A stretch of 64,000 nt of DNA from an uncultured Synechococcus sp. (lineage in GTDB: Bacteria; Cyanobacteriota; Cyanobacteriia; PCC-6307; Cyanobiaceae), in the NCBI GenBank assembly GCA_913057985.1, contig CAJXPL010000006.1, positions 36,744-100,743 on the forward strand, written 5' to 3'. The translations under genes were made by a program, and so were the position numbers. This document shows, in pieces, positions 1 through 9,739 of this stretch; position 1 is the first letter of the stretch; every line of letters begins with the position of its first letter. Under the pieces are notes generated by a model. It was given only the letters and a program-made list of their open reading frames with translations. It did no database searches and had not been told where the DNA came from.

Positions 1-36
1 TAGGTTCAACTTTGAACGAGGTCGATCGACCCATTG

Positions 37-819
37 ATGAACCAGCGGAGTCTTGCGGACGACCAGGGCAAAGCCACGGGCCTGGTTGAAGCAGGGCGAC
101 AGTTGGCCGAGGCGCGGGCTGCTGCGAGCCTGAGCCAGAACCAACTCGCCAGCCAGCTGCACATGGGCGAGGAGCAACTGGCAGCACTGGAACGGGGCGA
201 TCAAACCGAACTGCCTGAACCCGTGTTCATCAAGGCCATGGTGCGCCGGATCAGTTCGCATCTGGGTTTGGATGCTGATGCCATGGTTCAAACCCTCGGC
301 CCCCTCACCACCAGACCGCCCAAACGGGCGACTCCCGGGGCAACACCGCGGGGCATCGCTCCTCAGAACCGGAGAACATTCAATCCACTTCCCCTCGTGG
401 CCCTCGCCGGGCTTGCTGGCCTTGGCTTTGTTGTGTGGAGCAACGCCTCCGAGTTGACGCGCTTCGCCCAGGGGTTGAAGCCTGCCAATCCAACCCTTGA
501 GCCAAGCGAAACCGATCTGGAGCTGGAGGTGACCAAGGTTGCAGATGAGCGCGATGCCCTCATCGTTCCAGCGCCACCAACGGCAGACCTGGGCCTCACG
601 ATCAGCAGCAGCGAACCCAGCTGGATCGCCCTACGGCGTGAGGGAGTTGTGGAATTCGAAGGGCTGCTCAACGGTGAGCGCAGGATTGACAATCCCGACC
701 TGGTGGAGATCTACGCCGGCCGGCCTGATCTGGTGCAGCTCAGTTCTCCCGACGCCGAGACACGCACCCTTGGCGCTGTGGATGACATCCGCTGGATCCC
801 GCTCAGCCCTGCACCCTGA
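37..819 (+). CDS. RodZ-like HTH membrane protein (HTH_25 + DUF4115)
   Basis: A 260-aa protein with the RodZ layout. The N-terminal helix-turn-helix of the Xre/HTH_25 type spans about residues 20-90 (LSQNQLASQL, then LAALERGDQTELPEPVFIK). One membrane helix follows near residue 120-137 (PLVALAGLAGLGFVVW). The C-terminal periplasmic beta domain resembles DUF4115 (SWIALRREGVVEFEGLLNGE). RodZ proteins link MreB to the membrane during rod growth; in coccoid Synechococcus the role may be a looser envelope or regulatory one (inference). A TTG lies just before the chosen ATG. The 3' end overlaps the convergent ppx gene by 17 bp. Confidence 0.8.
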   Translation: MNQRSLADDQGKATGLVEAGRQLAEARAAASLSQNQLASQLHMGEEQLAALERGDQTELPEPVFIKAMVRRISSHLGLDADAMVQTLGPLTTRPPKRATPGATPRGIAPQNRRTFNPLPLVALAGLAGLGFVVWSNASELTRFAQGLKPANPTLEPSETDLELEVTKVADERDALIVPAPPTADLGLTISSSEPSWIALRREGVVEFEGLLNGERRIDNPDLVEIYAGRPDLVQLSSPDAETRTLGAVDDIRWIPLSPAP

Positions 820-2440
820 CGCGCAGATTCACTCCAACCGCCTCCTTCACCACCTCAGCGCAGCCTTCCAAACTCCACTGTTCAAGACTGACGTTCTGGT
901 TGACCCGCTCAGGCACGATCTCCAGATCCAGACTTCCCTTCACCGCATGAATGCGGAGTGCTGAGATCACCGGCTCAGGCCTGCGATCCAGAGCCGCGGC
1001 CAAGCGCAGCAGCAGGGCCATCTGATGAACACAGCGACGGTTGTCTCGAGTGGCCACAAGCTGCCAGGACTCATGGCGTTTCTTCGGCAGGCTGCGGCGG
1101 TGATAGCGGGCAATGGCCGCCACCATCAAGTGCTCCGCCTCGGAATAGCCCAGCAGTTCACCATGACGAATCAAGTACCAGGTGTGCTTGTGGTAAGCGC
1201 TGATGTTGATGTGCTGGCCACAGGTATGGAGCATGGCGGCAGCCCAAAGCAGTTCACGCCCTTCGCCACTGTCGTCATGCATCACGCCTCGCGTGGCGTC
1301 GTAGAGGCTTAGGGCATGGCTGGCAACCCGTTCAGCCCTGATCTGGTTCACCGCAAAGCGCTGCACCTGATGGAGCACAGTGCGCTGCCGAATGCTGCTC
1401 TGAAAGCTGAAGCGGTCTTCCAGAAGACCCTGGCGAAGCATCCAATCAACGATCAAACCTTCCCTGAGCGCCCGCTCACTGAGCACGAACTCCTCCACAC
1501 CCAGCATCTTCATGGTGGTTTGCAGGATCAGCGCACCGGGAACGATGATTTCGGCCCGACGATCGTTGATGGGAGCCAACTCCCGTCGCTGCGCAGGGGT
1601 CATCGTGATCAAACGATCAACCACCTGATTCAGGCTCTGCCGGGTGACGCGGTACCCATGCAATTTGCGGGGTGGGCGCTCCTCTTCACTCGCCGCAAGG
1701 GAGCCAATCGCCATCGCCGTGCCGCTGGTGGCTACCAAAACAGGAGTTTCACCGGGTTTGATCCTGCGACGCACTTTGTCGACCGAAGGTTCAAGCGACC
1801 CCTGAATGAAGGCCTGCAGGAATGACCGCCGTTGAGGGGGCATCGGATCATCCCGAACAAAGTCCCGCTGGAGTCGCACAGCCCCCACACGGGTGCTGGT
1901 CAGGGCGCGGGCATCACGACCATCGGCAAGAATCAGTTCCGTGGAGCCTCCTCCGATATCGAGCAGAAGATGCGGACGGTCTCCAAACGGCATTCCTGAG
2001 AGGACGCCCAGATAGATCAACCGTGCCTCCTCGGGGCCGCTGACCAAATCCACCTCCATCCCCAGCTCGTCAAGGATGGTCTGGAGGAAATCGCGACCAT
2101 TGGGTGCTTCTCGAACGGCACTCGTCGCCGCTGTGACGATCTGCTCAACCCGGTGACTGGCGGCGAGATCTCTGAACTGGCGAAGGGTTTCCAGCCCCCG
2201 TTGCATCGCCGCCGCGGTCAGCTCACCGGTCTCAGGATCACGCTCCCCCAGACGCGTGGTGGCCTTTTCGGCCTGGATGATTCGAAACGTGCGCAGCTTC
2301 GGATCAACGGCTGCCACCAGAAGATGAAAGGAATTGGTCCCGATATCGATGGCGGCGATCGGACGCTGATCAGCGTTCACTGCATGCGACGCGCTGTTGT
2401 TCTGTTCCGTTGGCTGGGCTGGGGCCTTGGCATCCAGCAT
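803..2440 (-). CDS. ppx: exopolyphosphatase (Ppx/GppA family)
   Basis: Hydrolyses terminal phosphates of polyphosphate (or pppGpp). The actin-like ATPase fold shows its phosphate loops AAIDIGTNSFHLLV near the N-terminus and LLDIGGGSTELIL about 130 residues later. The C-terminal third carries HD-type helices with histidines (MLHTCGQHINISAYHKHTW), as in long Ppx proteins. About 545 aa from ATG 2440; a GTG at 2380 is the alternative, closer to the conserved core. The open frame continues to 3349, but that part is antisense to ubiA and matches nothing. Divergent from the prenyltransferase gene with about 90 bp between. Confidence 0.92.
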   Translation of the reverse strand: MLDAKAPAQPTEQNNSASHAVNADQRPIAAIDIGTNSFHLLVAAVDPKLRTFRIIQAEKATTRLGERDPETGELTAAAMQRGLETLRQFRDLAASHRVEQIVTAATSAVREAPNGRDFLQTILDELGMEVDLVSGPEEARLIYLGVLSGMPFGDRPHLLLDIGGGSTELILADGRDARALTSTRVGAVRLQRDFVRDDPMPPQRRSFLQAFIQGSLEPSVDKVRRRIKPGETPVLVATSGTAMAIGSLAASEEERPPRKLHGYRVTRQSLNQVVDRLITMTPAQRRELAPINDRRAEIIVPGALILQTTMKMLGVEEFVLSERALREGLIVDWMLRQGLLEDRFSFQSSIRQRTVLHQVQRFAVNQIRAERVASHALSLYDATRGVMHDDSGEGRELLWAAAMLHTCGQHINISAYHKHTWYLIRHGELLGYSEAEHLMVAAIARYHRRSLPKKRHESWQLVATRDNRRCVHQMALLLRLAAALDRRPEPVISALRIHAVKGSLDLEIVPERVNQNVSLEQWSLEGCAEVVKEAVGVNLRVRVQG

Positions 2441-2527
2441 CAACGTCAGAGCGGCAATGAAATCCACTCTGCCACTGACGGCCGAGGCCATCAGACCCTG
2501 ACTAGGGTTCTTCAAATCCCGTTGATT

Positions 2528-3421
2528 GTGATCAGCAGCTCTGCCCGTCTTCAGCCCTGGATCGAACTGCTCCGCTGGAACAAACCCACCGGCCGGCTGA
2601 TTCTGCTGATCCCAGCAGGCTGGGCCCTCTGGCTGAATCCAAGCGCTCCCCCCAGTGTTGTGCTGATCCTGCAGATCCTGCTGGGGGGCCTGGCGGTGAG
2701 CGGAGCAGGCTGCATCGCCAATGACCTCTGGGACCAGCGCTTCGACGGCCAGGTGGAACGCACACAACATCGGCCTCTGGCCAGAGGTGCGCTGCAGCGA
2801 GGGCCAGCCTTCGCTCTGCTGCTGATCCTGCTGGGCCTCAGCCTGGCTGTTGTGCTGAGTCTGCCGGCCACCAGCCTCGGGCTCTGTCTCGCCTTGGCAT
2901 GCACGGCCGTGCTGCCGATCCTCGGCTATCCATCGGCAAAGCGGTGGTTCGCCTTCCCCCAGGCGGTCTTGGCGCTGTGCTGGGGCTTCGCGGTGCTGAT
3001 CCCCTGGGCCGCAGCAACGTCCTCCTTGAGCGGGAGTCCTCCACTGGTGTGCAGTTGGCTGGCAACCGTGGTCTGGACCTTCGGCTTCGACACGGTCTAT
3101 GCCATGGCCGACCGACGTGACGATGCCAACCTCGGCCTGCGCAGCAGCGCCCTGAGCCTCGGATCCCGCGTGGTTCCTGTGGTTCGGGGCTGCTACCTCG
3201 TGACAGCCATCACCCTTGCCATAGCGGCATGGTCGGCTCAGATCCCAGCACCGTTCTGGCCTCTCTGGTTGCTTGCCGCCGTCTTCATGCAGCTCAGCTG
3301 CAACCCCTTGAACAAACAGGATGCCTCCATGGGCACCTACGGGAAGCACTTTGCCCAGCAGGTGCAGGCAGGGACGCTGCTCTGGCTCGGCCTGGTTCTG
3401 GCCAGGGGATGGGGAGCCTGA
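2528..3421 (+). CDS. UbiA-family prenyltransferase (4-hydroxybenzoate type)
   Basis: A 297-aa polytopic membrane enzyme of the UbiA superfamily. The first Asp-rich motif is NDLWDQRFDGQVERT and the second is DTVYAMADRRDD; both bind Mg-prenyl diphosphate. WNKPTGRLILLIPAGWA at the N-terminus is typical of 4-hydroxybenzoate solanesyltransferases, used in cyanobacteria for the plastoquinone ring (family knowledge). I count about eight hydrophobic helices. The GTG at 2528 is chosen because upstream sequence is out of family and antisense to ppx. The stop TGA shares its last base with the next ATG (TGATG). Confidence 0.88.
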   Translation: MISSSARLQPWIELLRWNKPTGRLILLIPAGWALWLNPSAPPSVVLILQILLGGLAVSGAGCIANDLWDQRFDGQVERTQHRPLARGALQRGPAFALLLILLGLSLAVVLSLPATSLGLCLALACTAVLPILGYPSAKRWFAFPQAVLALCWGFAVLIPWAAATSSLSGSPPLVCSWLATVVWTFGFDTVYAMADRRDDANLGLRSSALSLGSRVVPVVRGCYLVTAITLAIAAWSAQIPAPFWPLWLLAAVFMQLSCNPLNKQDASMGTYGKHFAQQVQAGTLLWLGLVLARGWGA

Positions 3422-4305
3422 TGCGCATCACCCCGGCTCCTCCGCTCGGCACTGGAGACCGTGTGGCCTGTGTGGCCGCCAGTTCAGCCCTGCAGGACGA
3501 CATCAAGCTGCAGGAGGGCATTGCGGTCCTGCAGAGCTGGGGCCTCGATGTTCAACCCCAGACCTTGGCCAGCCGACGTTGGGGCTACTTCGCAGGGCGC
3601 GATGACACGCGCCATGCCGATCTGCATCCGGCAGAACCGGCAGCGCTGCTCGCCTGTGCCCGCGGTGGATGGGGGGCTGCTCGGCTGCTGGAGCAGCCCA
3701 TCCGCTGGCAGAGCGGCTGGCTGTTGGGCTTTTCCGACGTGACAGCTCTGCTCTGGGCCCGCCAGGCAGCAGGGTTTGCGGGGGGCATCCATGGCCCCTT
3801 GCTCACAACACTTGCGGAGGAGCCGCAATGGAGCCGAGACCGCTTGCGCAACCTGCTCTTCGGCAACACCATTCCTGACCTGCAAGGTCGGGGTGGCGGC
3901 GGCGGGGTGGGAAGCGGTCCCCTGCTCGTGGCCAATCTGACCGTGGCCACCCACCTGTTGGGAACCCGTTTCATGCCCCCCCTCAGGGGAGCCGTTCTGG
4001 TGCTGGAGGACGTGGGTGAAGCGCCTTACCGCATTGATCGGATGCTCACTCAGTGGAGGCTGAATGGCAGCTTGGAGGGCCTGGCGGGTCTGGCATTTGG
4101 CAATTTCGAAGGGTGCGCCGACGAAACCAGAGACGCCTCCGAAAGCTTCAACCTTGAGCAGGTTCTTGAGGAACGCACGGCCGATCTCGGCATTCCCAGA
4201 GTGATGGACCTGCCCGTTGGTCACCGATCCGGAAACGCAGCCCTGCCCATGGGGGCGATGGCACGCCTGGACGGCGAAAACGGCCGGCTCAGCCTGCTGA
4301 CCTGA
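3421..4305 (+). CDS. LD-carboxypeptidase (S66 family)
   Basis: A 294-aa cytoplasmic serine peptidase that trims tetrapeptides to tripeptides during murein recycling. The Ser-Glu-His triad is visible: nucleophile in [10 protein letters not shown], Glu in [16 protein letters not shown], and His in [15 protein letters not shown]. The N-terminus ([11 protein letters not shown]) matches the family. The start overlaps the prenyltransferase stop by 1 bp, suggesting translational coupling; an in-frame ATG lies 12 bases upstream. A Gly-rich insert ([11 protein letters not shown]) lies mid-protein. The 3' end overlaps convergent ispD by 17 bp. Confidence 0.88.
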   Translation: MRITPAPPLGTGDRVACVAASSALQDDIKLQEGIAVLQSWGLDVQPQTLASRRWGYFAGRDDTRHADLHPAEPAALLACARGGWGAARLLEQPIRWQSGWLLGFSDVTALLWARQAAGFAGGIHGPLLTTLAEEPQWSRDRLRNLLFGNTIPDLQGRGGGGGVGSGPLLVANLTVATHLLGTRFMPPLRGAVLVLEDVGEAPYRIDRMLTQWRLNGSLEGLAGLAFGNFEGCADETRDASESFNLEQVLEERTADLGIPRVMDLPVGHRSGNAALPMGAMARLDGENGRLSLLT

Positions 4306-4969
4306 GGGCGAGCACTGCCTCCGCCACGGTGAGGTCAAACGGTGTGGTGACCTTGATGTTGGCGGGCCCGGCATCCAAGACCTGCACAGGCCACCCCAGA
4401 CGCTCGTACAACGACGCATCGTCGGTCACCGTCCAGCCCTGGGCAACCGCCTCAGCGTGGCCGCGACGCAGCTGATCAACGGCAAAGCCCTGCGGCGTCT
4501 GCGCAGCCCAGAGCTCCGATCGATCCGGCGTATCGCGAATCACACCATCAGATCCCACGCGCTTGATCGTGTCGCTCGCCGGCGTTGCAGCAATCAGCGC
4601 CGTGCCGGCCTCCACCACAGCTGCACAGCGATCAAACAACTCCGGTTCAGCCAAACAGCGGGCGCCGTCATGAATCAAGACGTGCCGAGCCTGCTCCGGC
4701 AACCCCGCAAGACCACAAAGCACCGACTCCTGCCGCGTGCTGCCGCCCTGGATCCAGTGCACCGGCTTGCTGGGTGCATCCAGCACCGCAAGGATGGCCT
4801 CTCGATCGACCTCCTGGCCGACGATCCCGATCCATTCGATTCGCTCGGAACGCAGGGCCGCCTCCAGGGTCCAGGCAATGACGGGGCGTCCGGCCAACGG
4901 CAGCAGCAGCTTGTTGCGATCCGCACCCATGCGCCGACCGCTTCCCGCCGCAGCAATCAACAGATGCAC
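4289..4969 (-). CDS. ispD: 2-C-methyl-D-erythritol 4-phosphate cytidylyltransferase
   Basis: Third enzyme of the MEP isoprenoid pathway, joining CTP and MEP to give CDP-ME. The nucleotidyltransferase signature [17 protein letters not shown] opens the protein, and later motifs [25 protein letters not shown] and VTDDASLYE cover the CTP and MEP sites. GTG 4969 gives 226 aa, the family length; the frame runs on to 5026, with an ATG at 5008 as an alternative. Plastoquinone, chlorophyll and carotenoid side chains depend on this pathway, which fits the nearby prenyltransferase only loosely. Confidence 0.93.
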   Translation of the reverse strand: MHLLIAAAGSGRRMGADRNKLLLPLAGRPVIAWTLEAALRSERIEWIGIVGQEVDREAILAVLDAPSKPVHWIQGGSTRQESVLCGLAGLPEQARHVLIHDGARCLAEPELFDRCAAVVEAGTALIAATPASDTIKRVGSDGVIRDTPDRSELWAAQTPQGFAVDQLRRGHAEAVAQGWTVTDDASLYERLGWPVQVLDAGPANIKVTTPFDLTVAEAVLALRSAG

Positions 4970-5041
4970 AATCGACTCCTGCCCCAGACAGGCGTAAACG
5001 ACCTCCATACAATCAGCTCGCACCATGGATGGCGGCGCTGC

Positions 5042-5875
5042 ATGCGAGTTCTTGCCCTGAGCCCGGGTTCGCTCGAAGACCAGCTGGACCGTCTACCGGC
5101 TCTGGCCGACATCTGCCAGAAGCTCAACGCCAGCCTGCAGGTGGCCTGTGCCCCCCAGCAGGCAGCTCCATGGAAGCTTCTGCCGTGCCTGGACAAGCTG
5201 TTGCCGTTCAGCTTCGAGGCCAACCCCACCCTTGCGGACTGGGCCAACCTGCTCGGTTGTGTGCGCGAACCCGACTTTCAGATCTGCATCAACTTCGCTG
5301 AAGGGCAGCAGGTGAACCTGATGCTGTCGATGAGCCATATCCCCAAACGGTTGGCGGTTGAGGGATTTGCCTGCACCGACCAGGTCAGCGTCGGTCCCGG
5401 CTGGACGGCGCAGCGTCTCAACCCCTTTCTTCAAGCCCTGGGCCTTGATCTCAAGGCCGATCAGTTCCGCCTGCCCCTGGCGGCAGAGGCTCTTGAGGAA
5501 GCCCGTGAAGCACTGCCCAGCGGTGACGGCCCCCTGCTGCTGCTGTCGCCATCCGGCCAGGGGAATGACTGGCCTGCAGCGGAATGGCACCAGCTGCCTA
5601 AGACGATCAAAAGCCGCCTACCGACGCTGCGCAGCATGGTGCTGCCAGCCGAGCTCAGCCTGACCAAACGGGCGGCTTTGGTGGCCAATGCCGATGTCGT
5701 GCTCAGCAGCTGCCCGGTGTCCCAGCGCCTGGCGACCTATTGCGGAACCCCCCTGGTTGCCCTTGGAGCCGAGGCCGCAGACCTTCCCGAGCGCCAGGAG
5801 ATCCGCTGCCTCAGCCGCCCGCAGGAGCTCGCCACGCTGCAGAGCAGTGATGTGCTGACGGCCCTCGGTTTCTGA
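5042..5875 (+). CDS. glycosyltransferase family 9-like protein
   Basis: A 277-aa soluble protein resembling ADP-heptose:LPS heptosyltransferases in its second half: a nucleotide-sugar domain opening with [21 protein letters not shown], then [24 protein letters not shown], the usual place for the sugar-nucleotide loop. The N-terminal half is divergent. ATG 5042 is used; an open frame to 4457 is antisense to ispD and is ignored. The next gene begins 11 bases downstream, so the two may be co-transcribed. Acceptor and donor cannot be told from sequence. Confidence 0.7.
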   Translation: MRVLALSPGSLEDQLDRLPALADICQKLNASLQVACAPQQAAPWKLLPCLDKLLPFSFEANPTLADWANLLGCVREPDFQICINFAEGQQVNLMLSMSHIPKRLAVEGFACTDQVSVGPGWTAQRLNPFLQALGLDLKADQFRLPLAAEALEEAREALPSGDGPLLLLSPSGQGNDWPAAEWHQLPKTIKSRLPTLRSMVLPAELSLTKRAALVANADVVLSSCPVSQRLATYCGTPLVALGAEAADLPERQEIRCLSRPQELATLQSSDVLTALGF

Positions 5876-5886
5876 GGAGACGTCCG

Positions 5887-6942
5887 ATGAGGCGGCGCCG
5901 AGCCAGGGGACAGCTGAAGCTGATCACGGCTCCATGGCGGGGGCCCATCAGTGCCCTCAGTGCTGTGATCTTCGCGGGTGCCCTCGGTTATCGGATCACG
6001 GAGGGATGGGACTGGGGCGATTGCCTCTGGATGGTGCTGATCACCATCAGCACCATCGGTTTTGGAGAAGTCGCCCCGCTTTCACCTCCAGGCCGCCTGG
6101 TCACCGTCTTGATTGTGGTGGGTGGCTTGGTGGTTGTGCAACTGGCCATCCAACGCGTTCTCGGGCTGAAGGAGTCGGGATATTTCCGCAGACTGCGGGA
6201 GTTCCGCTTTCTCCGCATGCTGGAAGGCCTTCACGACCACGTGATTCTTTGCGGCTACGGCCGGATCGGACAGGAGATTGCAGCCCAACTGCAACGGGAC
6301 GCGGTGCCCCTCGTGGTGATCGAAACCGATCCAGAGCGAAAGGCCGTGGCAGACGAGAATGGCCTCTGGGTGCTTCAGGCCGATGCAACCCTCGATGAAA
6401 CCCTGCTGGACGCAGGTCTGGAACGCTGCTGCAGCCTCGTGGCAGCCCTACCCAGCGATGCCTCCAATCTTTACGTGATCCTCAGCGCCAAGGACCTACG
6501 ACCGGATTGCCGCTTGATTGCTCGCGCCAACAGCGATGAAGCCGCCTCAAAGCTGCGGCTGGCGGGCGCCACTGTGGTGGTCAGTCCCTATGTGGCTGGT
6601 GGCCGGGTGATGGCCGCTTCGGCACTGCGACCGCTGGCCCTCAACTTCATGGAGCTGTTGGCGGGCTCCGACTATAAAATCGAGGAATTCCAGCTGAGTC
6701 ACGACCCTCTGCACCTGATGGAGATCCGCGGGCGGAGCCTGGCGGAACTTGAGCTGGGCCGGCGCAGTGGGGCCATGGTGCTGGCGATCCGGGAGAACGG
6801 AAAGCTGATCGCCAATCCAGGCGGCGACACCCAGATGGCACCGGGGCAACTCCTGATCGTGCTGGGGAGCAAAACCCAACTCGCCACCTTTCAGTCGTTG
6901 CTTGGGGAGGCCGTCGACACGATTGAAACCATGCCGGGTTGA
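5887..6942 (+). CDS. potassium channel protein with RCK/TrkA domains
   Basis: A 351-aa two-helix potassium channel of the MthK/Kch type. The pore region reads ITISTIGFGEV between two membrane helices (about residues 20-35 and 70-90); TIGFGE is a TVGYGD-like selectivity filter. The RCK-N Rossmann domain starts at VILCGYGRIGQEIA (about 118), followed by IETDPE, and an RCK-C (TrkA-C) domain closes the protein (MAPGQLLIVLGSKTQL). Cytosolic RCK domains gate such channels by Ca2+ or nucleotides. Placed 11 bp after the GT9-like gene. Confidence 0.88.
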   Translation: MRRRRARGQLKLITAPWRGPISALSAVIFAGALGYRITEGWDWGDCLWMVLITISTIGFGEVAPLSPPGRLVTVLIVVGGLVVVQLAIQRVLGLKESGYFRRLREFRFLRMLEGLHDHVILCGYGRIGQEIAAQLQRDAVPLVVIETDPERKAVADENGLWVLQADATLDETLLDAGLERCCSLVAALPSDASNLYVILSAKDLRPDCRLIARANSDEAASKLRLAGATVVVSPYVAGGRVMAASALRPLALNFMELLAGSDYKIEEFQLSHDPLHLMEIRGRSLAELELGRRSGAMVLAIRENGKLIANPGGDTQMAPGQLLIVLGSKTQLATFQSLLGEAVDTIETMPG

Positions 6943-6989
6943 GCTGAATGACGACGGCTCCGTACGATCCTCCGATCAACGGTTCCTCC

Positions 6990-7742
6990 ATGTCTCCCAG
7001 CGCTTCTCTTGCCGGACAGACCGCCCTGGTGACGGGAGGAGGTCGCGGCATCGGCCGGGCCATCGCTCTGGCCCTGGGCGAAGCCGGTGCAGAGGTGGTT
7101 GTGAACTACTCCAGTTCCGCCGCCGCAGCCGATGAAGTGGTTGCTGCCATCACTACGGCTGGGGGCAAGGCCTACGCCCTGAAGGCCAATGTGTCGGTTG
7201 AGGCCGAGGTGGATGGCCTGATCAAGACGGTGCTGGAGCGCAGCGGCCGTTTGGATGTGCTGGTGAACAACGCTGGCATCACCAGGGACGGCCTGCTGAT
7301 GCGGATGAAAACCGACGACTGGCAATCGGTGATCGACCTCAACCTGAGTGGAGTGTTCCTCTGCACGCGAGCCGTGGCACGCCCGATGCTCAAGCAGAAG
7401 AGTGGTCGGATCATCAACATCACCTCCGTTGTGGGGCTGATGGGCAACGCAGGACAGGCCAACTACGCCGCCGCCAAAGCGGGCGTCATCGGTCTCACCC
7501 GCAGCACCGCCAAAGAGCTCGCCAGCCGTGGCATCACCGTGAACGCTGTGGCTCCGGGTTTCATTGCCACAGACATGACCAAGGACCTCGATACTGAGGC
7601 CATCCTCAAAGACATCCCCCTGGGAACCTTTGGCACCCAGAAGCAGGTGGCCGGTGCCGTGCGCTTCCTTGCCGCCGACCCGGCCGCGTCCTACATCACA
7701 GGCCAGGTGCTGCAGGTGGATGGCGGCATGGTGATGGCCTGA
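6990..7742 (+). CDS. fabG: 3-oxoacyl-[acyl-carrier-protein] reductase
   Basis: NADPH-dependent first reduction of the type II fatty-acid cycle. Classical SDR: TGGGRGIGRAIA cofactor loop, NNAGIT, catalytic Ser in NITSVVGLMGN, and YAAAKAG with Tyr and Lys four apart. The C-terminus YITGQVLQVDGGMVMA is the FabG ending. ATG 6990 gives the usual length of about 250 aa; ATG 6948 would add 14 unconserved residues. Confidence 0.93.
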   Translation: MSPSASLAGQTALVTGGGRGIGRAIALALGEAGAEVVVNYSSSAAAADEVVAAITTAGGKAYALKANVSVEAEVDGLIKTVLERSGRLDVLVNNAGITRDGLLMRMKTDDWQSVIDLNLSGVFLCTRAVARPMLKQKSGRIINITSVVGLMGNAGQANYAAAKAGVIGLTRSTAKELASRGITVNAVAPGFIATDMTKDLDTEAILKDIPLGTFGTQKQVAGAVRFLAADPAASYITGQVLQVDGGMVMA

Positions 7743-7751
7743 GCCTGAGGA

Positions 7752-7928
7752 TCAGGAATCAAGCGGTTGAGCCAACTCATCCCGCAGGCGGCGGATGCGC
7801 TGGAGCAGACGTAACCGTCGACTGCGGGCTGTAGCGGTGAGAAAGATGCGCAAGGGCACGTAAACCAGGGCCATCGAACCGGCTAGCCCCGCCATCAGAA
7901 CAAAAAACAGCGCACCGGATTCACCCAT
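7752..7928 (-). CDS. small one-helix membrane protein, 58 aa
   Basis: ATG at 7928, stop at 7752-7754. The first half is one membrane helix (ALFFVLMAGLAGSMALVYV); the second is strongly basic and helical (RSRRLRLLQRIRRLRDELA). It fills the gap between fabG and groEL2 on the opposite strand. It resembles the small conserved hypothetical membrane proteins of picocyanobacteria. Function unknown. Confidence 0.65.
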   Translation of the reverse strand: MGESGALFFVLMAGLAGSMALVYVPLRIFLTATARSRRLRLLQRIRRLRDELAQPLDS

Positions 7929-8059
7929 GACCGGACCCTAATCAGTTCATTTGAGAGCGGCATCCGGGCAGTCCCCAACCATTCGGCTTTCCCCACCACA
8001 ACGCCTCTCCACGAGGGCCACATCGCTGTGGGACAGTGAGCAACGGCGTGCTTGCGACT

Positions 8060-9739
8060 ATGGCCAAACTCCTTTCCTTCTCTGACGAATCCCGCAGCGC
8101 CCTTGAGCGGGGGGTTGATGCACTCGCCGATGCGGTGCGCGTCACGATCGGCCCCCGCGGTCGCAACGTTGTGCTCGAGAAGAAATTCGGCGCACCCGAC
8201 ATCGTCAACGACGGCGACTCAATCGCCCGAGAAATCGAACTGGACGACCCGTTCGAAAACCTTGGCGCCAAGCTGATGCAGCAGGTGTCCTCAAAGACCA
8301 AGGACAAGGCCGGCGACGGGACCACGACCGCAACCGTGTTGGCTCAGGCCATGGTGCGGGAAGGTCTGCGCAACACCGCTGCTGGCGCAAGCCCTGTGGA
8401 ACTCCGCCGAGGCATGGAGAAGGCCGCTGCACAGGTCGTGGCTGGACTGGGCGAGCGGAGCCAGGCCGTCGCCGGCGATGCCATTCGTCAGGTGGCCACG
8501 GTGAGCTCCGGGGGTGACGACGAAGTCGGTCGGATGATTGCGGAGGCGATGGACAAGGTGAGCACCGATGGGGTGATCACGGTTGAGGAATCGAAGTCTC
8601 TGGCAACGGAACTGGAAATCACCGAGGGCATGGCCTTCGACCGGGGCTACAGCTCCCCCTACTTCGTGACGGATGCCGACCGTCAGGTCTGTGAATTTGA
8701 AAATCCCCTGATCCTGCTGACGGATCGCAAGATCAGCACGATCACGGATCTGGTCCCCGTGCTGGAAACCGTTCAGAAGAGCGGCTCTCCCCTGCTCATC
8801 CTGTCTGAGGAAGTGGAAGGCGAAGCCCTCGCCACCCTGGTGATGAACAAGAGCCGTGGGGTTCTGCAGGTGGCCGCTGTTCGGGCACCCTCCTTTGGCG
8901 AACGCCGCAAAGCAGCCCTCGCCGATATCGCCATCCTCACGGGCGGAACGCTGATCAGCGAAGACAAGGCGATGACCCTCGACAAAGTGACCCTCGAGGA
9001 TCTCGGCAAGGCGCGCCGCGTCACCATCAGCAAGGAGAGCACCACGATCGTCGCCACCGACGACCATCGCCAGGCGGTGAGCAAGCGCGTCGGCGCGATC
9101 CGACGTGAACTGGAGGCCACCGAATCCGACTACGACCGCGAAAAGCTCCAGGAGCGGATCGCCAAGCTGGCCGGCGGCGTGGCTGTGATCAAGGTCGGTG
9201 CACCGACGGAAACTGAGCTCAAGAACCGCAAACTGCGGATCGAGGATGCCCTGAATGCCACCCGGGCCGCCGTCGAGGAGGGCATCGTTGCAGGAGGCGG
9301 CAGCACGTTGCTGCAACTCTCGGACAGCCTGGACGCCCTGGCTTCATCCCAGAACGGCGACCAGCGCACCGGCGTTGAGATCGTGCAGCGGGCACTGACG
9401 GCGCCGATTCATCAGATCGCCACCAATGCCGGTCAGAACGGTGATGTTGTGATCGCGGGCATGCGCAGCAGCGGCCAGGGATTCAATGCCCTCAGTGGTG
9501 CCTACGAAGACCTGATGGCTGCTGGCATCGTTGATGCCGCCAAGGTGGTGCGCTTGGCCGTGCAGGATTCGATTTCGATCGCTTCTCTGCTGATCACCAC
9601 CGAGGTTGTGATTGCCGACAAGCCGGAACCCCCTGCACCAGCTCCCGTCGGAGACGGAGACCCCATGGGTGGCATGGGCGGAATGGGTGGCATGGGCATG
9701 CCCGGAATGGGCGGCATGGGCATGCCCGGGATGATGTGA
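8060..9739 (+). CDS. groEL2: 60 kDa chaperonin GroEL2
   Basis: A 559-aa GroEL subunit. Signature motifs: [33 protein letters not shown] (ATPase), [16 protein letters not shown], and a long GGM-type tail (repeats of GGMGGM and GMPGMGGM) projecting into the cavity. No groES precedes it and no CIRCE inverted repeat is visible in the 130 bp upstream. That and the start [18 protein letters not shown] match the second, solitary chaperonin of marine Synechococcus rather than the groES-linked one (family recall). Assembles as tetradecamers that refold proteins, often stress-related. The stop abuts the stop of convergent nanE. Confidence 0.95.
   Translation: MAKLLSFSDESRSALERGVDALADAVRVTIGPRGRNVVLEKKFGAPDIVNDGDSIAREIELDDPFENLGAKLMQQVSSKTKDKAGDGTTTATVLAQAMVREGLRNTAAGASPVELRRGMEKAAAQVVAGLGERSQAVAGDAIRQVATVSSGGDDEVGRMIAEAMDKVSTDGVITVEESKSLATELEITEGMAFDRGYSSPYFVTDADRQVCEFENPLILLTDRKISTITDLVPVLETVQKSGSPLLILSEEVEGEALATLVMNKSRGVLQVAAVRAPSFGERRKAALADIAILTGGTLISEDKAMTLDKVTLEDLGKARRVTISKESTTIVATDDHRQAVSKRVGAIRRELEATESDYDREKLQERIAKLAGGVAVIKVGAPTETELKNRKLRIEDALNATRAAVEEGIVAGGGSTLLQLSDSLDALASSQNGDQRTGVEIVQRALTAPIHQIATNAGQNGDVVIAGMRSSGQGFNALSGAYEDLMAAGIVDAAKVVRLAVQDSISIASLLITTEVVIADKPEPPAPAPVGDGDPMGGMGGMGGMGMPGMGGMGMPGMM

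Noticed and set aside
2441..3349. Extension of the ppx open frame to 848 aa
   Set aside because: The extra 300 residues are antisense to the prenyltransferase gene, low in conserved motifs and rich in Gln/Gly/Arg; they reflect GC-rich codon bias, and Ppx motifs begin only after 2440.
9655..9739. GGM repeats of GroEL2 as a variable tandem repeat
   Set aside because: The Gly-Gly-Met tail is a normal GroEL feature and the codons differ between units, so there is no sign of recent slippage.
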